DNA of 64,000 nucleotides. It comes from Trileptium ribeirensis (lineage: Eukaryota; Nematoda; Enoplea; Enoplida; Thoracostomopsidae). The notes under the pieces were generated by a model. It worked only from the letters and a program-made list of their open reading frames with translations. It searched no databases and was not told the origin of the DNA. Both the position numbers and the translations under genes were made by a program. The stretch is from contig JASANE010028077.1 of the NCBI GenBank assembly GCA_030248225.1, forward strand, positions 21,978 through 85,977, read 5' to 3'. Positions 10,801-22,800 of this stretch are shown in pieces. The stretch's first letter is position 1. The number at the start of each line of letters is the position of its first letter.

Positions 10801-13800
10801 GTTTTTACATAACAATAAGTACCTATTAGGTTATCAAGCATGCTGGGTACGGTGCTTTTGCTATCGAGAGTCCAACTTGACTATACTGTACCTTTTTATG
10901 GGGTTGCAAGGGTATTATTACTGTCGACGTACAATTTCAAAAATATATTTGTCTATCTTTTGTGGGCACGGCATCAAGAATGGTCTATATAGGTATTTCT
11001 AAAGGCTGAATACATTGATTTGCTTATCTAGATTCCATCATCGGTCATATTTCCTGCCTTTGAATGGATTTAGGGTTGATGTACCGATTTTCCAGAATAT
11101 AGTCTGTCTTCAATTGTTTGGTTACGTATTGGTTACATGACAACATTCTCTGTATAGGTTGTCTAGTAGGCTGAATACGATGATTTGGTTATCAGAACGT
11201 AGTGGAGATTATGTGTTGCATGTGTGAAAGCTTTTAAATTCCGTCTGTGATGCTCATAATGCGCGTGAAAACTCAAGATGACTCCGCCAACCATTGTATT
11301 TTGTATTTTTGAATAAAATTTGTAACGGAAAGCTTTTTGGTCAATTGAAATTAGGTATAAAACTGTTCGCGAACACAGCGCTAGCTCACAATTTTGTGTT
11401 CGCGAAAATTTAAGTAAAATTACCCAAATTTTTGAGAACGGAAATTTGTTGATTTGATTGTGACGTCACATTTGCATTAAATTTGTTCGAGAACACTGCA
11501 TAATCCAAATTTAAATGATAATGCATTTGGGAACAGAATTTCTGCAAACTGAAATCGCCAAAATTCTGTTCGAACACAAGGTCTAATTTCTGGCACTTGA
11601 ATTTGGTTTTGGCAATTTTCGGTTTGCGAAAAATCGAATGAAATTAAGCCTGTTTTCCGTAACAAGGATTTGCGATTCGATATCGGTAATGACAGAATAG
11701 GATTGTTGGGCGGTTTCACCTAAAGCTTACTCACGCATTATGGCACGTTGACCTTGCGCTACTAATGTTGTGGCCATCACCAATATTGGTAAACCAGCAG
11801 CCACGCCGTCACAGGCACCTTGTAATAAAAATACAGACCCGGCCGAAATTGACTAACTACGCATTGCATTGCATTGAGTAACATTGCCAATTTTCGGTTA
11901 GAAAAAACCCGAATGAAATTTAGCCTGTTTTCCGTAACAAGGGTTTGCGATTCGAATAGGATGGTTGGCGGAGTCACCTTAAGTTTACTCATGCATAACT
12001 CGGGAACGACTTAACCGATTTTCCCGATCTTGGGCCCACTCGAACAGGTATATTCGATTTACGGTGTACATCCCAGAACGCTTTTCATTTGGGGTCTGGT
12101 TCCGGGATCAAAATTGATTTTTTACCCCATTTTAGTAACCTTCATTAAACCAAGGTTATTTTTATCTTAACTTTCAAATTTTTTTCTCTGGTTGGTTTTA
12201 TTAATAGTAAAATGACAAATGCCGATGCCACTTTTCTTGTTTTTCGAGTAAGGTTCCGGTGCTGCAGTTATGTGGTTTGAGGTATGGCACCCTCATGGTT
12301 CCTCGACCCAAAATTAGAAAATTTGCTCTGATGTGCTGGGCGGCTGATAAATTTCCCTAGAAAGTTTTCGGGCATGGGAAACTCATTGCAGGCGTTGGTT
12401 TTACTCTGCGACCAATGGTTCATGGTTCCATCGGTACGGGGCTATGGTGCCCCCTTGTTTCAGGGTCAAAGGTCAAAAAGAGGTTTTTACACCATTTTAG
12501 TGTTCTTCACGGAAGCAAGGCTGAAAAGTTTCGCTTGGGAGTTTTCGGGCATGGGAAACTCATTGCCGTATTGGTTTTACTCTGGGACCCATGGTTCCAT
12601 GGGTACGAGGATATGGCGCCCCCTTGGTTCAGGCCAGAGATCAAAAAGATGTTTTTACACCATTTTAGTAACTTTCGCGGAAGCAAGGTTATTTTTATCT
12701 TAGCTTTCGAATTTTTCTCTGGTTGGTTTTATTTCCGATGCCTCTTTTTTGTTTTTCGATTAAGGCTCCGGTTCATCGTGTTTGAGGCATGGCACGCTCG
12801 TGGTTCCTCGACCCAAAAGTCGAAAAATTGTTCTGACGTCCTGGACGGCTGAAAATCTGAAAAGTTTTACTTGTTGTTTTATGGAATAGGAAACTCACTG
12901 CCAATGTTGATATTGCTCTGCCACCCATGGTTCCATGGATACGGGGCAAAGAATAACCGGAACCGAAATTTACCGAAACCCAAAACCAGCAACCGGAACC
13001 GTCCATTTAAACCGGATGAGGGAACATGGTATTCGAAACTTATATATAGTAAAACAGATGAAGGTACAATGGGTTTAAAATGTAGTAAAAATAACTTTTA
13101 CATTAAACAAGGGTTTGCGATTCGATATCGGTAATGACAAAATAGGATAGTTGGCGGGGTCACCTTAAGTTTACTCACGCATTAATGCATTGCGATGACA
13201 TTATTGCCCCTCTGAACGTTTGAAGAGACCGAGGAGGCTAATATTTATTTACCGATCAACATATCGGTTTTTGGACCCCAGATCAAAAATGCCTTTCACT
13301 ATAAATCCTTGCGTAAATTGCGACAAATTGAATGTGCATGTAACGCATGGAGCATAGAGTAGACTTTGCTCGGTCTCCAATAGCATGTCTTTGGTAGACA
13401 ATCATGAAATTATGGGTTTACATGGTTCTAAAAGAAACTAAAAGAAGGTACTCTATAAAATTCTGATCAGTTGTAGTCAAAGACATTGTTTAGGCTAGCG
13501 TTGGGCAACCAGTGCCCATCAGCTAAATGATGATGATGACTTTCTGATCAGTATGGTATAAATGGGACAAACTGTGATACTACTCGCACAGTTTCAATAA
13601 ATGCAGTTCATGGCCAAGAACACAGTTTCAGGCTGCGTTGCGAGTATCAGGGTGGCCGCTGGGCCCTCGAGGTAAAATTCAGGGTTTTTCAGGGTCCTCA
13701 ACCGTGAAATTCAGGGTCATATATAATGTGATCGTAACACTTTTAGCTTGGGGCACGAAAAAGCTTGCAACAGCCCTCTGAGATGCAGCTGCACGTTCCA

Positions 13801-16800
13801 TGTTCTGATGTGCTTTCGAATGTTCTGATGGCTGCGTAAATTGTCGAGATCGCCTTTGGAAATGTTGATTTCCTTGCAACAATAATTGCATTTTGCAAAG
13901 AATGGACGTCCCGGTACAGCTGCGACCCATTTCCCAAACTCATCATGCTTAGTCCAAGAAAACTGAAATTCCCGGTGGATTCACACGTTCTGCGATGAAT
14001 TGATTTTTTATCGTATTAGAAAAGCAAAAATAAGCATGGACCCGCGAAGTTTGTCTTGGCATCAATGAATGAAGATTATGTGGTTGGGATGGAGTCAGCA
14101 GCATTGTGCACGATTCAACTAGCTATGCATTGTACGCCAACGCTGCTGCAAACGGGAGGACAGTGAGCCGGCAGGCACTGTAGGGGACGGCTAAATTAAC
14201 TAAATTTCGACAAGTCCATGCTTATAAAATTCGATGCTTTATTTTCAGGTTTTTAGTATTCTATCTTGATCATACATAGGGTCATTCTGCTCAATCTGCT
14301 ATGTTCGGCGCAGACATCAATCTTCTATTTCTTAGACCTATTTTCATGGGTTTTTCAGGGTTTTTTGGCCATTTCAGGGTTTTTTCAAATTCAGGGTTTC
14401 TCAGGGTTTTTCAGTGTTTTCCAGGGCTGCGGCCACCCTGGAGTATATGTTACTTTGCTCCAATGTAAACAGATTTACAAAGTTTACAAACACAATGGCT
14501 GGTGCTTGACGCAATTTATGTTAGCAAAGCTTACAGATTAGTATTTCTGAATAATCCATATTCTGTTATATACCGAGTTGGGCCATTTTAATTCTAAAAT
14601 ACACAACAGACTTCTGACAGGGCAAAAAGACGTAGGTGTACCTATGCTTCACCACGTTCTGCAATCTCGATAGAGTCACTAGTCTAAGTTCAGCACGAGT
14701 ATGTTATGCCCTTTAAGACGTTTTTATTGGGTTTAGGGTCAATGAACTCGATTTCCAGAAAATAGTCGTGAGTAGTTTGGTTCACGGAATCAAAAATAGT
14801 CTATATGGGTCATTTCATGAACCCATGTACTTTTGAAACACCATTTTTGAAGCCTGGCCTGTCCACAGCCCTCCGAAAAATGGGGGGACCCCATGTTCAT
14901 TCTCGGAGGAAAATTAAAAGTGGGGGGATAAATTTGCTTAAAAATACGAAATATTTCCATATTTTCATGCCTTTTTACGAATGTATTTTCAAGCTAAAAA
15001 TTTAAAAAACAATTTGCAAACAAAAAACATAAATTTTCAGACATAAAAAATTTTTGGAATTAGTTGAACACGGGGGTTTCGGCCGAGTGGGGGGACGGAC
15101 ATGGGGGATTTCGAAAGTGGGGGGTCCCTCCACACCCCCCACACACTGTGGACAGGCCAGGAAGCCAAAATGAAACGTCTTCGTATGTACAGCGTCTAGA
15201 CCCCTTTCGACATAAAAAACCTTGAATTTTTCAAATATCGATGTCTCTGTGTAAACCGAGCTAGCTGAAACTTGCTGTAGGTGTCGCAAAGGGTACCCCT
15301 GGAGATCAAATTTTGATCCGAAATAAGTCATTATTATGTAGGGTAACGCAGTGACATGTGAACCATGTTGTGCTTGTATGTAAGTCGGACCAAAAGGGTA
15401 ACGATCAAGCCATTTGGAGGACTTGGGACATAAAATCGGCGCAACCATATGGTCTAAATATGCCAAAAAAATTGACCAATTTAGAACAAGCCTGTCGGAG
15501 AAGTTTTTCTAGCGCAACGGAGACAGCACCTACTGATACCATTTTATGCTCACAAGCCAACCATCAGTGAGGGATGTCCGACAAAAAATTTCAGGCGGAT
15601 CCTTAGGATTTGTAAAAATTGGCACCCCTATATGTGTTAGTCGGGGGCTACACCTGAGGTCCGGGACTACACTTCAGGTCGGGGGGCTACACCTTCCTAC
15701 AACATACATTGCGTGAAACAGCTACTTCGAGAGATTCTAGATTTATTTTAATACGCTGCTGCTGTAACACAAACACAACTGATCTATGATTAGCTTACAT
15801 TTAGGTGATAATATCAAGGACAATGCGAAGAATAGATGTGCGGGCAGGCAGAAAGGTTAGCTAGCTACCCAGTTAACAGCACGGCCCCATATCATGGTGC
15901 AATGATGATGAACTTATATACTACTATGGTTCTAGCGACCTTCGGTTTCTTTCATTATACATGTGGTCGGGGGCGGGGGGGCTACCGGTCAGGTGGGGGC
16001 TACACGTCAGGTCGGGGTGGGGATACATTTTCATTAAAGATTTTTAATACATGGGTCGATTCTAGTGAGGCAATACTGTGTTTCTATCCAGTCTATTGTA
16101 ACACCGTATGCTAAATTTGGCTTTTTTAAATTTAATTTTCGCAAGGTCTGGGGGGGGCTACATTTTGCATACCTAATTTTTGGCATTTTCTGACCTTCGA
16201 CCTCATAATCAAACAATACATGGACAGACGCTGATATTCTTTTTTTCAATAACACCTGTACTGATTACGGTTGCCGTTATATAGTATTTTTGACTTAGTG
16301 CAATTTGACGATACTTTGACCAGATCCGACCTTGGGTGGGGGGCTACATGTCACGAAAAAAATTTTCGGAAGCTTGACGTCAGCTTCCGTGTCGATGCTT
16401 ACTCCCAAATTTCTGCGGAAAAATAAGCAAATACCAAATAAAAATGGAACCACGCTCGCTCCGTGTCACCCTCACGTACAAGATTATAGTTATACTAAGA
16501 ATATTGTTATGGTATAAAAACAGTGTGTTACTAATAGCTTGTTTTATCGCCAAGATGGTGGATTCTGCGTGTTAAATGTGTAATTAAGAGATGTACACAT
16601 CCATCAGCCACCGAAATCAGCCAAGTGGCTTGCGTAGTTGAAAATGTATACCCGATTATTCCGCTCGCAATGTGCAAATACATAGGGGATTAATCACTCT
16701 GAAAAATGAGACCAAAAACATCCATTTTTGAGGAGAATCATTATTTTCGTGTATTTTGGGTCCCATGAGCCCATGTAAAAAACGTTTTGACCCTACCTGC

Positions 16801-19800
16801 AACGTAAATGATGACATCAGCAAAGCAATACTAGCTACACGGAGGATGAATTGCTCTACAAAATGAGATCAAACACCTACATATCTCGAGCGGTAGCGCA
16901 GATGTTACCATTTTCGTGTATTTTGGGTCCATTGACCCCATTGAAAAACCCTTCATGACCTAGCCCTGCACCATAAATAATGACAATAGCAGCACACCAT
17001 TAGCACATATACAGACGTTCAGTACAAAATGAGACCAAAAGCAACTACTTTTCGTGTAGTTTGGGTCTCATGGGCCCATTAAGAGGACCACGCAGCAAAG
17101 CATTATGTACAGTCTTATAGAAGCTTTTTGCTCTACAACAGCAGAATTTAAATCAAATATCTACACCGGTTGTCGGGTTGCAGTTAATAAGTAATATGAT
17201 TTTTTGGGCCTCTTCTGGATCCGACCCAAGCCATTTGTCCTGTTTTTTTGGGAAATTATATTGGAATTAGGCTTGGCGCCTAACTAAAGCGCACAAATAC
17301 AAGTTTCAAGTTTTCGAATTAGGTATCGCGAGAATCAATCAGTCCAAGCAAAGTTGAGCTATGCGGTCACCTTAAAACCCCAATGGTAGACGTTGTCAAA
17401 TTTTGGAACTATAAAGGCTAGTAAGAATATTCTTCGCTTTGCTCGTTTCACTCTGTACACTCAGAATTCAATAAAATTTTTGTGAAATTTATTTACTATT
17501 CTGAAAAAAATTACTGCACCCGCAAATTACGTAACTTTGTTATGTAATCATGAAAAATTGAAATGAAATTATTGATAAATAATAAATAAAATTGAATCGT
17601 TCAAAACCAACTAACGTCAGAATATTCACCGCGCCCACTAACAAACAATGCATTGTTGACGACATTAAAGTGAGACAATGTCGCACCTTTCGGGTTACCA
17701 GTCGTACCCTGAAAGGAAGAATTGGAAAACACAGTAACGAATTCTATACGTGATTGTGCCCCAAAGAGAAATTCCTAAATAACGATGCAACGCTCCTCAA
17801 TATCAGTTTACATTGAATTTTCAACATATATACTGATTTGTGCCCAACCCGTGAATGCTACATTCCGCACAGAGATATACACCAGTTGACTAACATTTGA
17901 TATCAACTACGTAATATCATAACATTACAAACAAAAGTCCACTGTGAATCACTAAACAATTCAACCGAGTCCAAAATAAAATAATGTGGTTGACTGCGCA
18001 ACGAAATCCTAGGGAGGCAATAATCCCACTGTTGTGACAAAGTTTCTTTATTTCTAAGCTTCGTTTGTTTTCTTTGTAGTCTTGCAATAAATTAGTTTTC
18101 TTCACATTCATAAGCTGTTATTGCAGCCAAGTTTATAAAATTTTGACACAAAATCAATAAAACAGTGTTAATTAAACATTTGTAATGCTAGTTTATGAAC
18201 ATACATGCGCTAAATTTAGGTGCACAATATAGTCATTATTTTGTTATTTCCGGTAAAAAATTCAAAAATTTTACAGTCCAAATAAACTCGGATGAATTGT
18301 AGTTTCGCAATAAATTAGCTTTCTTCACATTCATAAGCTGTTTGCAGCTCAGTGTATAAAATTTTAAAGCAAAATGAATAAAAATAGTGTTAATTAAACA
18401 TTATTTAATGCTAGTTCCTGAATAACGCTTTATTTACGTGTACAATACAGCATTTATTTTGTTTATTCCGGTAAAAAAATCCAAAAATTTTACAGTCCAA
18501 ATAAACTTGGATGTTTTTCATGTTCACAACACAAAAACACTACTCATACCTCAGAACGTTATCCAAAAAAATCGCATCACGTGAAAAAATACCATTATAA
18601 TACACAAAACAATATAAAAAATGAACAAAATATGAAAATAATTAATGAACTACAGATCATCCACTTTGAACCGAAGGCAAAGTATAAAATTTCCTAGAAT
18701 TTTCTCGATGCTACATACAGTTACAATCAGAGTGCGCATAAAATCGAACGCACACAAAATCGAACCATAACGCAATCGATCGATCTTCGTTTAAACGAAA
18801 TTCGTTCAATTAAACGCAAACAAATATTTTTCATTAAGAAATGTTCTATTTTAACACAATCGAAATTCGTTAAATTAAACAAGAACTAACATTTTTTATT
18901 AAATTATTTTTTACATTGACGCAATCTTCGATTTTTGAGCACTTAATCTGATAAAAAAATTTGTTTTGAAGTGTAAAACCTACAAATTTGAGAATGTGTG
19001 GACGGTGCTAAATTTGATGCGGCCAGTAATTTTCTGGGCCAGGCAGTAAATTTGTGGAAGCTAGTAAATTGCACACACTCAGTAATTTCCCAGGTGCAAT
19101 CAAATCAACACTCATTAATTCTTATTTTAAGAAACAAATTTTACCACCCCCTCCAGTTTTAATGTGAATCATCAACAACTCACACAAAAAGGAAAATTTC
19201 TAATCAACTTTACAAAATTTATATCTTTACCAGACAAACTTTTTACTCATAACTGACTAAAAAATGCATTGTCATGTCCCTAAACTAGAGGTGAGAGTTA
19301 TGGCTAAGCTCAACTCTAGAGCCGTGCGGGACCTGGCTTGCCTTTTCGTGAGTCCAAAAGTCCCAAAGCCTAAGATTTATGTGTGATAGCCGAGCCTAGT
19401 GTATATTGAAAAGATTATAATTTCTGACAATGTTCTTTATACGCTTTTCAATCAATATCGACAGAAATCATGTTAGCTTGTAGTTTATAGTGTATATGTA
19501 AATAAATCAAATTATCGTTCTTCGCTTTGTTTTCAAAACATTGTATTACATAGATACGCAGAAATTTTAGCACTTAACGTTGTACAAACTTGAGAAGCGC
19601 CCAGCCATGTCTTTATCCTAGCTGGTTCAACTTGAGCAAGTAAAAGTTAGACAGGTGAATTATAGAATTAATGTTTATATCACTTGTATTAATATTCCAG
19701 AAACTTGTAGAAGCCAAGTTTTTTACTCGTTTGTTTCGCGCTCCGCATTTCACGATATACCTAAACCCAATACAAACAAAACTCTTGCCAAATGCATGTC

Positions 19801-22800
19801 CAGTGAAAAGTTTGGTGTAGGTATGTAATCAACCGTGGCAGCAACCCACGCAGTTGCATAGTTTTAATTAGCAGCTACAAAACTCATATTGCTCTATAAA
19901 ATGAACCTAGTATCACCATATTTTGAAATTTCAAAATAGTAAGTACAGTCGCGGCCAGAAATAAGTGCATTCGAAAACGATCGAAATCGCAATCAATCAA
20001 AAATTCGATTGAACTCAATCGATCGAAATTTCGTTTAATCGAAACAAAATCGAAATTTTAAAATTTTGGAATAAAACTAATAGCACGAAAAGCGAAAACA
20101 ATCGAAATCGATCGAAATTTCGTATATTTGAAATCGGTCGAAATTTCGTTTAATCGAAATCGATCGATTATATTGCATTTATTTCTGGCCGCCACTGTAG
20201 TTGACTGTTTAGTCTATAAGTGAAGGACACAAAATTAAGTTTTCAGCTGAGCCATGACACGAGACGTTTCGACGAAGTTGTAAGTTTGAGTTATGGGGAC
20301 CGGTAGCCGCAAATTTTACAAAAAGAAAAGTAATAATTCTTCGCTGACTATCAGAATTCAGTAGTTATGAACACAAACACTTGCAGCTATCGACGCTCGA
20401 TACTCACAGTTTTCTCGCCCAAAGCTAGCACCATTATTTCTGGCAAGTATTGTAGTATCACTGGTCTATTAAGTCTAGCAACACCTTATACCAGGCAAAA
20501 AAGCTGTGAACATGTCTTACAGAAGTGAACTGAATATTGACAGCGTCGTCAGACTGTATCGCGGGTGTAATTTCGTCTAAACGATGGCGCGATAAAGAAT
20601 CGTCAGCTGCAAAAATATCGTCAAAATTCCAGCACCCCCTGAAAAATTATGAAACTAAACAAACATCTTAACCACAAATGTAATGTAACTGCAAAAAATT
20701 GAAAATTACGTAGTTATCAGGGAGTAATCGGAATTCCGGCTCCGATTCTGGCAAAATTTGGGTTCCGCTTACGGCTTAAATTCTTGTAGGAATAGAAGTC
20801 CCGGTTTCATATCTTTCGTATATCTGCATGGCGTATTGTCTAATGATGGTTTCCATTTCTAGTCAAAATTAGCTAACTGAAACAATATTCTTAATGACAT
20901 TTGTATAACATAAAAACGAAACAAATTCCATCTTTGTGTTCTCTCAGGTACCTTTGATTCGCTCTTTTAATTTCCTAATGCACATTTATCTCGACCTTTA
21001 TTAAACAGTTTATAGGGCACAAAAATCACGCTAACCAGTCAAACACTAGCATATTTACAGTTTCCTTAGTACTGCGCAGTCCAGGATTTATTAACTATAC
21101 CGTTATTAACCTTACAGTCCAGGGTTATTTCACGCTACGATGACCTTTTGGTCGGGGGGTAAAACTGGATATTTTGGCCAGTAGCACGTAAACGTGCAGG
21201 GAAATGGTAAAAATGTTATTTGCGCTAAGAAGCGTCATTAGTTAGCTAGTTCAAACAAAAAAAATTTCGGCTTCACGCACGCCGTAAGAGGCTGGACATC
21301 CACATATGTCCCAAATTGACAAAAATCGTAATGACTAATTTTTCGACCTCTTTTTTTCGGGTAGTGACGTGGCTCCGTGCTCGTAGTTATGGCCCAAATT
21401 CTTTTCTATGCAGGATTAGTCAGGTCTACACAACATTTTTAATTGCACGATTTTCAAATCTACTCCAATCATGGAGAGTGACAGCTGTCGATATGGCATG
21501 AACCCCAGTTTTACCCCCCCCCCCGACCAAATTCCTTTTTTGGTCATTGCTCGTTACTTATGCATGGTACATAAACGTTGTTCATATATCATACCTGTCC
21601 TCTGGATGCCTTTTGAAAAAATATTAACCCAGGTGCTTGCTGTTACTTACCCCAGCGCTAGGGTCAAAAGATCGATTTTAGCACATTTGATTACCCCCCC
21701 CCCGACCGTTGCTAGTTAGGGGTATCGTGGAGTCAGTAGAAGTCAATTAATTTCTCTGTTATGGTTCTTTCCAATCACGAAGCGAATGGTGAAACGACCT
21801 GATCTCTATCTCGTTCCCGACCTGTTGATCTCAGGCTTTTACCCACCCCCGACCACACTTTTACCCCCCCCCCCCCGACCACCACCAAAATGTGGAAAAA
21901 TCGAACATATGATGTTATTTCGAGGAAATTTCACGCTTTTGGTTCATAACACATTGTGGCAATACATTTCGACGACATATGTCGCAAAATTATTTTTTGA
22001 AAAAATTTTAAATTTACCCCCCCCCCCGACCATGGTATCAGGCATGTACACTGGCAGTTGACATGGGCTGCCATTTGGTACCCCTCATAGTGGAAATTGT
22101 GATATAGGACTGTGTTTGAATAACTTAACCATTCGTGCCCTATTATAGGCTCACAAAGATAGTATTAGTGTAATAAAGTATATAATTTACGTATAGTATT
22201 AGTAGTAGCGGATATATATGACATGTCTTCGGATGACAGTGACTACCGGCCGCAACAGTCTAGCGAGGACGAACCTTGTAGCGATGGCAGCAGCAGTCAA
22301 CCCGGCCCATCTTCCGGGCACCGGCGACTTCGCATCAGATTTAAACCACCGGCAGCAAAGAAACAATATTATGGGTGAGATTAACATTTTTTATTTCACA
22401 ATTGATTTTTTCAGTGTAACTGTGCGTGACTGTCGCTTTTTTAACTGTAGCTTTTTTCAGGATAAACGAACACATGGATATTATTGTATTGTTATACTTA
22501 ATTTAGCTTGTTACATATTGCAGAAAGCGGATCAGTGGCGAAAAACTGGAACAGTGGAAAGAAAGTGAACACATTCGCGAAGGTGCCCGAAAGAAGAAAA
22601 AAATTGAGCAGCCCGTCACTGAATTGGATCCGAATACACTGGCCAAACGTCGGGAAAAGGGAAGACTCAAATACGCAAGACGGATGGCGAAGCAAGTGAG
22701 GCTCGATCAATTTTATAACAATAATGTCTGGCGGTACCTGATTACATTGCCGTATTATTGTCGTTAACATAACATAATCTCATATTTTTAGAATGCTATT

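Larger units (their letters stand above)
12947..14620 (+). mobile_element. CCGGAA-family MITE, copy 3, interrupted and truncated
   Basis: It starts CAAAGAATAACCGGAACCG and follows the 38-kb copy (same orientation) through ATAACTTTTACATTAAAC, AGGCTAGCGTTGG and GACGCAATTTATGTTA. The family sequence is replaced over 13108-13190 by another repeat and interrupted at 13648-14440 by a hAT-like element. Similarity ends near 14620, before the expected right end. Confidence 0.75.

Noticed and set aside
21500..22030. Poly-C runs as telomeric repeats
   Set aside because: The runs are irregular in length, embedded in a longer TTTTAC...GACC word and confined to element B flanks; no regular telomere unit is seen.
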